Shown here piece after piece: positions 33,351 through 43,700 of a stretch of DNA of 64,000 nt. How positions within the stretch are numbered: the stretch's first letter is position 1; the number at the start of each line of letters is the position of its first letter. The translations under genes and the position numbers were made by a program. A model generated the notes under the pieces. It made no database searches. It had not been told where the DNA came from and was given only the letters and a program-made list of their open reading frames with translations. The stretch comes from Blastomussa wellsi (lineage: Eukaryota; Cnidaria; Anthozoa; Scleractinia; Plerogyridae), in NCBI GenBank assembly GCA_947652115.1, contig OX393572.1, forward strand, positions 12,689,276 to 12,753,275, read 5' to 3'.

Positions 33351-36042
33351 CCAAAAACAAACCCAGTGATCACAAAATTTTATCACTGGAGCGGAAGACA
33401 TACCAATCCCTTGCTAGCTTAATCGCTCTGCCCCAATCGACTCTCGCTCCCATCGGAGACTGAGAGATGGCTGGGGACGAGTCAGCTATAAGAGTTTGTA
33501 TAAAACTTTCTATGGATTTATAATTGAGCTGAAAATATCTCCTTTTTTCTTTGAAAAGCTGCAATAAAGTTTAAACCTTACCTGGAGTCCATTTTTGGCC
33601 TTTCTTGGGCTTTTGAAAGCCATACGCGCGATTTTCACGCTCATATTTTAACGGTTTATTTACATCGATACAGTCTCATATAAACTCTTATAGTATGCTT
33701 TAGTCACCTGTGGTTCAACAAGTAATTTCTCATTACGGTATCATTACATTGTCAACCAGAGAGGTGATGGGAATGAAGAAATTGATCAATGTTTTGCTAG
33801 AGCAGACATCGAAAACGATTTTTTGGCAATCGGCAACTGAGTGAATGTTTTTTTTTTCACTTTGTGAAAAAGGGTTTTTCGCACGAGATTGAGGAACTGC
33901 TTACTCAATATATGGTGGCCTTTTCATACATTTGTCAGTTGTTTGTTTAATATAATCTGAATATATATATCCTTCATACATTCTGCAAGAGTTATATTTT
34001 GTCCATAGAAAAAGTGGTTAAAAGTATTAACAAGGAAAACGTAAATTTGGAAATAAATGAACTAAGTAGTATTTTAAATTCGCCATCATTTTATTTTGGA
34101 TAGTTTCATCATGTTTAGCTATTAAGCTCACTTTATGCAAATTTAGACTCAAATAAATTGACTTGTAACACGACAAAAACAAAACTACCATAACAGTGCG
34201 AAAAAGCCGGAACAAGATACAAGTATTTAAAACACACCATTTGCTGTGATGCGTGCCTTTCAGCATTTATAAACCCAAAAGCCTAAGAACAATATAAAAA
34301 CGTGCGATCAAATGTAAATATCACTATTACTGTACACTGCTACACTTATTAAACGGCAGATAGCGTAGTTTTAACGCCAGTACTGATAAAATTTGATATC
34401 GAAAAATATAAGGCAATATTTCACGATCCACCGAGTAAGATAACAAAAATAATTACATCAAGCCGAAGACGCGTTTGACTTTGGTTTTTCCTTGTGTTGT
34501 GCGTCACCGTCATTTATCTCATTAAATAAGTAAGTTGATATGTAACAATTTGCTGGGAGTTAAAATCAGTTCTGACCTTGAAGGAAGTCGATAATTTCTC
34601 GTATTTTTCGAAGCAGGAGGCAAAATCGGCGTAAGCAATTCGAGCGATACGTTTAGAAAACAGAAATTGCATGACTTGCTTTGTGACTTCCTTTTCACCT
34701 GTGTATAATTAAAATCAACAGTTTTCATTCAGTCGTTGCAACGATTTCACGCATAAAATTAGTTTCAGCAAATGCCAGAAAAATGCGGTTAACCGATTGT
34801 CCTTCTTTCTCGCGATGTAATTTGCTGTCACTAAGGTTGAAGCTTCTAGCGGGCAGGTTTATGGGTTTTTCCTCTTACCATATTTGATGCGCTTGCTCGA
34901 GGCAGCTGGTTTTACAAAGATTTGAACAAGACCGTTCGTAGATGAGACTGAAGTTCGCATTTCGTTCGACGAGTAATCGGGAAGCCTAGAAATCCTTGAA
35001 AGGAAGAACTGGCAATCGCGAAGGAGGGAAAAAGACTGAATTTTGACAGGGCAGTTCTGTATACTTTTGCGCCGAGCATTCGGCTTCCGCAGGCGCCAGC
35101 CCGTCTAAAAGGGTACGCTTATAGAACATGCTTACAGAGAAATTATCATTCTTGCTATCAAATAACATATACCAGTCGATTCTGTGATGACTAAAGCTCT
35201 GATAATTAGCGGATTGTTTGCTCGGCACAGACCTAATTAGCATCCAGCACTACAGTCCCCGTTTCCACCGACATAACATAGCTTTTATATGCCGTGCGTT
35301 TTCTAATAAAAACGTAACAACGCCCGCACAAGCTGCAAATTGTCGAGCACGCGCGTAATTTCGTTTCTATTTCTGGAATCCTCTCGCAGCCTTTTTGTTT
35401 TTTGTTAGGGCATAATACAGAAAGCTTATCCGACTTGATAATTTTAGCAGACGAAACAAGCCCAAGAAAAGCAGGTGATTAAAAAATAAAAAGATGGCAC
35501 TTCGAACACTTCATAGCTAAATCGCCAAATTTCATTTTTGTCTTTTTAAAGAGTGATCTGTTGGCGGCGGCTTGCTAGTGATATATAAGAAAAAAATCAT
35601 ATTTCTTTAACGAGTTGTGCGAAATACAAACCGACCAATGAATAAACGAAACCATTGCTGAATAAAATATTTTTGAATACGAATATTAAGCATTTCAAGT
35701 GCGAATTTCGGAGTTAAGAATGATTTCAAATCGCTTTTTTCACAGACCATTAGAGATTACGGACCTTTCCGTGTTTATTGAGAGCGCAAAGCAGAAATGT
35801 TAAAAGAGTATATATAAAAATTGGGTGGGAAGTTGTAATACGCGCATTCGTTTTAAACACAATACATTTTTCATGTATTTATAAACAAACTCGCTTCGTC
35901 GACTGTCAGGTTGCATGACAGATTTGTAAAAAGAACAAGAAATGTGAAAGTTAAGCTTACCTCGGGATTCATCCACTCGTTTTTGTACGCTGTATTTGCT
36001 ATTTTCTCCGGTACGCTGAGCTTTTGAACAAGCAGATCCCAT
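19893..36042 (-). CDS. PDE1: PDE1-family Ca2+/calmodulin-type 3',5'-cyclic nucleotide phosphodiesterase
   Basis: Exons in coding order: 36042-35961, 34698-34577, 33609-33582 (or from 33639), 33150-32988, 29118-28990, 27610-27410, 26051-25985, 25537-25421, 24894-24754, 23796-23696, 23144-23063, 22934-22891, 22440-22339, 21196-21073, 20841-20760 and 20113-19893. Phases close throughout, giving about 601-611 residues. The catalytic HD domain keeps YHN (about 327-329), the HATDV metal site, HDVDHTGTTNNFH (about 368-380) and HVADISNPAK with Asp about 476. The NDEVREWIATTF segment matches the PDE1-specific region before the catalytic core. These enzymes hydrolyse cAMP/cGMP under Ca2+/calmodulin control. 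The start MGSACSK has Gly2 and Cys5, a potential myristoyl/palmitoyl signal. The first three exons are less certain than the rest. The last exon may instead splice at a GT at 19918-19917. Introns hold several listed repeats. Confidence 0.88.
20319..20625 (-). mobile_element. Penelope-like retroelement 3' fragment with hammerhead-like motif
   Basis: On the minus strand, 20621-20510 encodes a C-terminal tail containing EIQRAIKQDLRPQLFQIG and NPHGINERFSFN followed by TAA. Downstream, about 20380-20415 holds a CCGACGA...GAAACGTC hammerhead-like core, and the tail ends near 20319. Such hammerheads are known from Penelope-like element pseudo-LTRs. A closely matching segment is split in two at 60796-60834 and 62529-62600. 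It lies in the PDE1 intron between the last two exons. Confidence 0.75.
21792..22127. repeat. Three tandem copies of a 113-bp palindromic MITE
   Basis: Units start near 21792, 21905 and 22019. Each begins TTAACCCTTTACTCC and ends 'cttggggcttaaagggttaa', and is internally inverted. Copies differ at only a few bases. Flanking sequence looks like a tRNA-derived head split at a TTAA: 'gtggacgagtgg' on the left, 'ggcgatctttagg...gttcaaggcc' on the right. It lies in the PDE1 intron upstream of exon 14. Confidence 0.85.
25594..25905 (+). repeat. (CAGA)n-rich microsatellite block
   Basis: About 310 bp of imperfect GACA/CAGA units with a larger duplicated segment, 'gatagcccgacagagagac' at about 25612 and 25726. 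It is inside the PDE1 intron between exons 7 and 8. The cysteine/leucine/serine-rich frames on the minus strand are artefacts of the repeat. Confidence 0.95.
26492..26780 (+). repeat. Foldback MITE, family F1, copy 2
   Basis: It has the same ends as copy 1 and the same hairpin layout: 'tcacatttccaaacacctcg' pairs with 'gtgtttggaaatgtga'. It is in a PDE1 intron. Confidence 0.8.
27697..28094. mobile_element. Nearly full-length foldback element in PDE1 intron 5
   Basis: The ends ATTGCCCGATTTCATACGGG and 'cccgtatgaaatcaggcaat' are inverted. Symmetry continues through both halves to the centre at 'ggacactgtccgg' (about 27893-27905). It is about 400 bp, non-coding, and ends 87 bp from the start of PDE1 exon 6. 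Confidence 0.75.
28105..28310. mobile_element. MITE, family F3, copy C (inverted)
   Basis: 'ggagctacgtaacgatat' at the left and 'gacgaagctcctttaac' at the right. The interior is the reverse complement of the family body at 18143-18383, more diverged. Confidence 0.55.
30697..30985 (+). repeat. Foldback MITE, family F1, copy 3
   Basis: Very close to copy 2, with the same ends and hairpin; one G-C to C change appears in the right arm ('ggaaatgcgatg'). It is in the long PDE1 intron 4. Confidence 0.8.
31040..31225. repeat. Palindromic MITE, family F2, copy 2 (partial)
   Basis: It contains 'gcatttgagaacagtc', 'gaaatgtagaaaacac', 'gtgttttctacattcc' and 'ggttaggcttctttatttg', matching the element at 16676-16845 but lacking a clear left end. 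Confidence 0.55.
32212..32875. mobile_element. Long inverted-repeat element interrupted by a LINE-like 3' tail
   Basis: The left arm starts 'cctgcgaaatcgc' and the right arm ends 'gcgatttcgcagg'. Arms pair through 'gttggctaaaatca', 'aagattgag', 'caacaaattg' and a central hairpin near 32590-32660. The left arm is split by about 130 bp (about 32295-32428) ending 'gttgaaataaagttatctat', which resembles the 3' tail of a CR1/L2-type retroposon. The element lies in PDE1 intron 4. Confidence 0.65.
33172..33350 (+). repeat. Tetranucleotide microsatellite, CAAT/CACT
   Basis: Alternating blocks of (CAAT)n and (CACT)n in PDE1 intron 3, about 22 nt from exon 4. The serine/asparagine/histidine-rich open frames across it are artefacts. 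Confidence 0.95.
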
Positions 36043-38665
36043 TTGAATACAAGACCGGGCGATCAAACACGAATCGCCGTCCTTGACATCATTTTGAATT
36101 CAAAGCCAGCGTGCTTGCCAACATTTGCTAGTCTGACATCTGCCCTTTTATAAGGGACAACAGAAAAAGATGTTCTCGCTCGTAAGATTTCCCCTTATTT
36201 TGCAGCGATTCCTTCTAGTGTTAAGATGACAAACTTCTTTTAAAGGCGTTTTCAAATGTGGTTACAGGCAACGGACCTACGATTTTACTGATTATTCACG
36301 CTATCCCGCGAGCCCAGGTTTTCACATGGGACATAAACCCGGCGTGATATTTCACTCGACTTCGTATGACTTTTCCACAAAAGACCACAATTAGGAATGA
36401 ATTGTCAATTAAGTTGTTATTACGCTGTTCCAATGGACGAAATATTGCACTCCACCGCAGAAATAACACAGTTTTTGGGCGCCTTTTCCACTCCGGACAA
36501 GATCGAATTCGTTGGACAGTAAAGTTGAATTTCAAGGTTGAAATGTGCAGTTTCTTTTCTTGTAACTGAAAAGATGGTCATTGGTTACTGGCAATCAGAA
36601 TCGAGATAAACTTCGCAGCTAAAAAGGCTTTGGTTGTCAAAATGATAGCGCACTTTAAAATCGCAGTAAATTGTATATGCGGAATTGTATATGCGAATTG
36701 TGTAAAATTTCTAAAATTTCCAAATATATGTTTTATGACGCAAACAGAAAGAAAAAACAAAGTCTCGTTGCTTTTAGAGCGGGCTTGATAGGAAAAAACG
36801 CATGTCGATGCGGGTTAGATTTGCGGTGACATTCGACCAATCTGTATACGTGCATATGCGTCACTTTAATGCCAGCAAATATATTGCAAAATTTTGATTG
36901 AATGCAAATTTTAATAGCTTCCTAGGGCCGGGGTAATGATTCATAACAATAAGTTCTTAAACCCTTCGCTCATTAGAATTAAATGATTTCGTTTAACGAA
37001 TCCGTGGCAATAAACGGTTTTGCAGTTGAAGACGTTAACGGCGACAAAAAACCATTGCCATAATTATTTTTAAACCATTGATTGAAAGTTAAAAAAATAT
37101 ACAAATTAAAGCTGTTTCATTTCAGAAGATACCTATCTCTTAAAATAAATTACTATAACATAATACGTGGAAAAGCTTTCATTTTTAATCCGAAATTATT
37201 CGTTACTTAAAAAAATGATATAATTCTAGTAAGTGCTTTACAACGTTTCGATGTTTAAAATGTACCTGGCTGTACACATTTAATTTTTAACCAGCTTAAC
37301 ATGCATAATTTTAGCTCTTCATCAATATTTAAATCGAAGAACTTACCTTGGTATGTACAAAATATTTTTTAGACAAGTTCATGATAATTGCTAAAACGCC
37401 TTATAGTTACTAGCGTGGTTCATGATTGCTTTTCTCTAATATGTATAAAGATCATAGATCTAATTCCTGAGCATTTTCCATCTATTGTATTTCTTTCTTG
37501 TTTTGTCCATATTTTTATACCTATTGTGACGTGCTTTGCCATTATACGAAATAACACTAAAATCGATCTGGATATGTCACCTTGATGGCCATCAAAGATC
37601 TGGATGTGTAAAGCTAACCATTTTAAGCCAATCAATCTCAACCTTATGCCAACGTGTTTCCACTTTAATACCGTAATTATATTTCATTTTTCCGTAAGTG
37701 AACCACGGTCAACCTGGAATGTTTGTGCTGTTTAGTTGTCGCAAACAAGGAATTCAAACTCTCTGAATGCAAACATCACACACGAACATTATAATGCATC
37801 ATTGACTATGGAAAAGACAGACTTTTCAACGAATTCAGTCTTACTTCACCAAAAACTCAGTTCTGGACAATCGCCTCTCGTTATTTTACGCACAAATCAA
37901 GAAAACGACGTGTCGTGCGAGAAAATCTTATTAACACCGATTTCTTGCAGGAATCTTGATGAGTGCTAATCGTTCTAAAAGGCAGTTAAGCTTACCATTG
38001 TTTGCTATTTCTATAGCAAACCAAAAAAACCTAAATAGCTTTTAAATCAAGTAGGATTAGAAAAACTAATTTTCAGAAACCAGGCAAGAAAGCGAGCCAT
38101 TTGCAAGGCTCATTCGCGCCCTGAACTGATTTCATTTCAGCTAAGTTTGTGCATGTCGATGCATGTATACACACCGTTTAATAATCAAAGCAATGTTTCT
38201 TTGTTAACGTAGCTCGCAAGCCATCAATGCACAATAAGAAAGACTAATTTTGAAAGTAAACAGCTCATTTACGCTTTTGGTAAACAAACCGGTTTTAACA
38301 CAAAAGATTCTTTCAATCGGATTTTTCATGCTGAACCTAAAAGCCTCCTTCCTTCTCAACACTCAGTATTAAACTAGTTTCTAGTATAGGAACCGACATG
38401 ATCTCACCTCCAGATTCCTCATAAAGCCCTGCCAAATACAGACGAGCAAACACAACTAGCCACTTTGTTACTACGAAATGTAACTGTCCCATCATTCCCC
38501 GCGGTCTTGCATCCGTTGCTGGTACCCAGGCCTTCGCGCGTGATATTGTCAGTTTACTGAACTGCTGAGGCCCTAAGTATTATTTGCCTCGACTTAAAAT
38601 AATTTTAGATGCCCTTTAACTATTTACGTCTGAAAATTGAACTGTGCTACAATATCAGTCTTAAG

Positions 38666-38955
38666 GTGGCTCAGTTGGGTCACTACTGGTGCTCTTTACC
38701 AGTTTATGCTAATATAATGGTATCAAAAAATAACCAATCATTGGTGAACAAGTTGTGAATATTTTCTTGACGTTACTGGCCATCATGGCAACATTATAAC
38801 CTGTTAACAACACCCCAAATTTGGTTTAATTGCTTATAATTCAGTATAGAGCTCGGTGACCCCTATTTTTAATTACTGAATTGTGTCCAGATGATATAAC
38901 TTTTTGCAAAGTTAAAGGAAATTCCTAGGAGCGGTTTCAGAGCCGATTTAAGGTG
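38666..38955. mobile_element. TTAAGGTGGC-ended element with X-box-like site
   Basis: TTAAGGTGGCTCAGTTGGG at the left is followed about 280 bp later by a directly repeated 'tttaaggtggcccgg', so the ends are in the same orientation and the boundary is uncertain. At 38779-38792, GCCATCATGGCAAC satisfies the RYYNYY-N2-RRNRAC rule. Confidence 0.4.
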
Positions 38956-39649
38956 GCCCGGAAACCACTCCAAGAAATTTTTAACTTTTCATCGACACGT
39001 TCATCCGTGACATCACAAATTTCAAAATGGTTTGTCTCCTAAGAGAATAACTCAATCGATACCAAAATACAATACCTGAAAACAATAACTTTGTACGATT
39101 AACATTTTGACGACGTTAGAGGAAAACCACCAATATCACTTTAACACACATTCAGTGATTTCCTCGTAAAAGGCAGGCTCATACACGCATTTTGCAACCT
39201 TTCATGTTAAAACAGGTGGTTTCAAACACCTGACATATTATTCATTTTGAAAAAGGTATATCTCTTACACGGTGTATGGTTGTAGAAAGCGTGGATTTTA
39301 TATTAATATTGATCTGCACATATTAAATCAGTATGGGGTAAATTGGAAAAAAAATATGAACAGTTTGTTGTTCGAGGATATGGGATATGGTATGTGATGT
39401 GCGACAATTTTTAAGACAATTTTTAAAAATATTTAGACAAAATATTGTAACTAAAACTATTTTAATTCATAGTTGTTTTAATTATAGCTTATCTTCAATT
39501 TATGCTCGTCAAACGAAGTTTTTAGTTTAATATTTTATCTTTATTATTTCGTGGCGTAGCTTTAAACTAGCGATTGATTGATTGGTTGGTTAGTTGATTG
39601 GTTCGTGAGTTGATTGGTTGTGTGGGAGAAGAGAGTTGAAACTATGACG

Positions 39650-39845
39650 CGCTGAGGAGTACTTCTTGGCGAACTTCGAGGTGTTTGGAAGTGATGAAAC
39701 AGTGTCTCAAGAGTTTGATATATCCTTTCAACTAAAACTACGGAGAAAACAAAGAAATAAAATCGTAATAATCTATGCTAATTAAGGAAAATTTCCAAAC
39801 CACGGACACGGTTTTTGAGATGATGAATAATCGAGTTTGACAAGC
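39650..39845 (-). repeat. Foldback MITE, family F1, copy 4 (inverted, partial)
   Basis: 'ggcgaacttcgaggtgtttgg', 'gtttgatatatc', 'aactacggagaaaac' and 'tatgctaattaagg' are the reverse complement of the family body. The right hairpin arm is missing. Confidence 0.7.
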
Positions 39846-40234
39846 TATATTAAACGGACATCGTTTTCTAGTGTTATAGGCATTCCCGGGGAGGCATTGC
39901 TTATGTGATGAGTTATCTATTGTTTTCAGAACCAATGGCTTCCCTCGTTCCGAGAGGTAGGTGGCAACAACAACAACAACAACTTTATTTGTACCCCTGA
40001 ATTAAATTACATTAACAAAATAAAATGAAATGAGTACATGGCTGCCCGAAATAACCACCATCTGTTTTCATTGGTCTGCTGAAAGCACTACCTCTGTTAT
40101 TTCAGAACCGACCCGACAGTTAGGCTAGGCGGCGACACAAGTTTCCCTTCGTAAGTGGTCGATGCCATTTTAGCGACACTTAGCAATTTTTTGGTTGTCA
40201 TTTTTTTAAACAAAAACGAAAAGCTGTAATTCAA

Positions 40235-40315
40235 CAACCAGAATCGAACCCAGAACTCCTGACATGCAAACATCCCTATATCTCACCACTACACTACCAG
40301 GTTGATCCGCCAAAT
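40235..40315 (-). repeat. tRNA-like sequence
   Basis: The minus strand reads an A-box-like CTGGTAGTGTAGTGGTGAG and a B-box-like GGGTTCGATTC at tRNA-like spacing. Acceptor-stem pairing is poor, so it is more likely a SINE head or tRNA pseudogene than a working tRNA. Confidence 0.4.
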
Positions 40316-40766
40316 TTCATTATAAAAGATGATCTTCTTGATCTATTTTACTTGCTCCAGCCAACACATAAAAGCTAACCGCAACCAAACCAGAGTGTGA
40401 AAGTGAACAATTAATAATTTGGTGAGTGTGTATTAGTCTAGCACCAAATTATAATCATTTTCCACCTAGTCTAGGCCTAAACTAGAGCAGATAGAGCATC
40501 ATCCATTTCAAAAAGGTTGGTTACCAATTATGGCATCGACCGTTTACGAAAGGGAAATCAGCGGCGGCGACCCATACTGTACAGTGCTTCTAAAAAGACT
40601 GAAGAAATGAACAAGCTTGCACATAAAGCCAACACACTTCTATTTGTAAAAACTATTTTTTAATCACACAGGTGCCACATTCGGATACAAATCTAACTAT
40701 ATACAGCTATTTGTGTCACAAGATTTTGTTTGTACAAAGTTCTTTTCTCCCAACCCCATCGCACTT

Positions 40767-43700
40767 TCAACTGACAGTGCCCGCCGTGGAGGTTTGGGTG
40801 CCACTAACGGGTGGAAGGGCCGCAGGGAGTGATGGGGCTGTTACGTCTTGCTGTGTTAGGAAGGTGTTGTCCCCCAGTGTTTCCTGAGATGGCTCGCCAG
40901 CATTTGGCAGGGCTTTCGATTGGGCATCCGGAGGCGTGGGTTCCAGCGCTGGTACCTTGGGCCTAGAAAACGAATCAAGGATAACATTATGTTGTGTGGT
41001 TTGTAAGGTTTGCGTCCTAGCGTTCGATTTCCAACAAATCAACTAGTACATGCATTCAACATTGCATCACAAAGATATAACAAAAGTTGTCATACCGAGT
41101 GCAATCATAACAATCGTTTTAAGGCCGTGTTACACGAGGCAACTTTTCCTGCAACTTGCAACGCAACAAGTTAGCTGCATTGCAAGCTTTGGAAAACAAA
41201 TTCTCGTGTAACACCCCATTTTTGCAACTTGCAGCGCAACAAAATGTTGGGTTGCAAGTTGCAACAAAAGTGGAAGTATCCTTTACCTTTTACAAAATTG
41301 CGAAACCAGTTACTGTGTGTGACGTGTATGGTGGCCTAGAGCTGCCATAAGGATTTTCTGTGTTTTCTCGTCTTTTCTTTTATATACTTATTTAGTTTAT
41401 TTTATTTGATTTCATTCGCTTTATTTTATTTTATTTCATTTTCAAAAACAATTTATTATAGAAGTAAAATGAAATAAAAAAACTGTTTGTCTAAAATGTA
41501 ATTTAATTCAAAGTAAAGTCAAATGAAAGCAAATGAAAGTAAAAGCAAACGAAAATTATAACACCGTGGCCTAAAACTGCCATAGACCAAGATGCCTTGG
41601 GGCCGGATTTTACCCATAACAAAACAACATGGCGGACAGGAAAAAGAAGTCTTGGGCACTTTTAAGAACGAGATGAAAGCAAGGAGGCGTAAAACTGGAG
41701 ATGGCGGTGGAAGTAAAACGAAAAAGGCAACATTCTTGAGAGACAAGGATTAGTAGTGCAGAGAATGAGCTCAGAAGTGTCCCGGAAAGCCCAAAAATAT
41801 ACTCGAGTAGGGCCACGTGAGTTCGTGCGGTACGATGAGGAGGAACTCCATTGAAGGGATCAAAGCAGCTTGCGAAAAACATTTTTCACATTCAATAGAA
41901 CGCAAGGGATTGTCATGTGATATTTTGGCTGGTGAGCAAGGGCCATCTTGTCACTCAATGAAGCACATTCCCGATTTCAAGGTGATCCACGTAAGACTTA
42001 TCAAGTCATCCAGTTCACCAACTTGGCAGTTGGAAGAGGACTATGCATCGAATTCGAGTAGACAGCATTGCATCAGTGGACCTGTGACTCCTCCGCGACC
42101 AAGCCGCCAGAACCCAACAAACAAGGCAAGTTGGTGAACTGGATGACTTGATAAATCTTACGTGGTATTTTTTAACGCTATTAAGTTCGGTTATGTTCAC
42201 CGACGTTTCGGCAGTACTGCCTTCTTCAGGGTGGCATGTTGAAAGTGGAGTTCGTTATTTGCCATCGTATGCAAATAATACAAAACTGCATGCCACCCTG
42301 AAGAAGGCCGCACTGCCGAAACGTCGGTGAACATAACCGACCTTAATAGCGTAAAAAATACCAAAAACGTTTTTATCACCTGAACAAGACGCTACGCAGT
42401 TTTTAACAATATTAGACCCAAATGAAGGCCAACAGTTGTAAGGCTTACCTTCTAATACCAATAAAAGTAAAGAAAGCCTTTTGGTATTGATCAGGGACTC
42501 AATAGTAATGCAGAGAAAAGAAGGGTTTTACAGGGCGGACACTCGAACCGTGGACACATTTATACATTTTTTATGATTACATCCCATGAGAGCTCTTGAT
42601 ACAGACCAAGGGATAACACTGGATAATGGAAAAAACGTAAAAAGGTAAAGTGTAAAATCCATTAACCCCACTTTCTGATGTATGAAGCATATGGCATTGA
42701 TTTGGTATTCACTGGCATTAGAGAGGAGAGCTAATTGAGTTTTGAAAACGCAATTAAGCCCTCCATGTATTTGCTTCGTGTTTCCACTGCTGATTGAATT
42801 GCCTGTTTTTTTTTAGCTTCGCCACACCCAATCGAAAATCACTTTAATGAGCAAAACAAACTCTCATCAACAAAACAAACTCTACTCCATCCAAACAAAA
42901 ACACACAAAGTAAAAGACAACCACTGTACCTTCTTTTTTCTTTAAGCCCATTCATTTTCGCGAATAGCATTCTCAGAATGCGTTCACGTTGTTCCCAGGT
43001 AAGCTCGGTCATATCCACTTTTCCCTTGACACCAGTCCACCGCTCGGCTTCTTTTAGGTCATCAAACACGTTGTTCGTGCTGTTGTCTAATTGCCGGAAA
43101 GTTCTGACGCGCGGGAAATCACTTTGGCCAGAGTGAGCCTCAAGCATGCGCTGTTGATAAGCATTTTGGGCGTCTTTTCTATATTGCATTCTGCGGAAGA
43201 AAAGCGATCTTTGCTAAACATTCGATTGCGAAGATGCAAACTGAAAATACAAAAGTTTTCTCGCTAAGAGTCTATTTTTAGGGGATGAGCACTGCAGCAA
43301 ACCCAGGTCAACCTCATCCCGTTTGACAGCGCACATTCAAATAACTTCGAAGTCGAGAAGAGGCAAGACTAACCCCGAAGAAGGTCACGTCTTGCATGAT
43401 AGAAAACAAATAAATACTACCTATTTCTGACGATTTCATTTTTGACGTATTCCAGGGACTCCAAGAAAAACTGCTCAACTTCTGTTCTCTGAAAGAGTGT
43501 GATTCATAGAAAAGTGAAGTAAATGTTTAAACTAACATTGAAGCTAACAAACAACAAAACGAACGCAAAAAAAGAAACTGTGAATACTGTTTGAAAAGCG
43601 GTTATGAACTAAGATTCGTTATAGCTAGTTATCAAAAACAAAGGAAACTAATATTCCAAATGGGCATAGAGTGTCTCCTTTTGGTCGTGAAATCAGGATT

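Larger units (their letters stand above)
36043..40766. other. Intergenic region between the PDE1 5' end and the BBOF1 3' end
   Basis: No convincing gene in 4.7 kb. The PDE1 promoter should lie just above 36042; a 'ttttataa' stretch at about 36147 is a possible TATA-like element. The rest holds a TTAAGGTGGC TIR element (38666-38955), an inverted F1 MITE (39650-39845), a (CAA)n-bearing retroposon tail near 39965 and a tRNA-like sequence at about 40235-40315. Confidence 0.6.

Noticed and set aside
33136..33422. Asn/Gln/Ser/His-rich open frames
   Set aside because: Translation of the CAAT/CACT tetranucleotide repeat.
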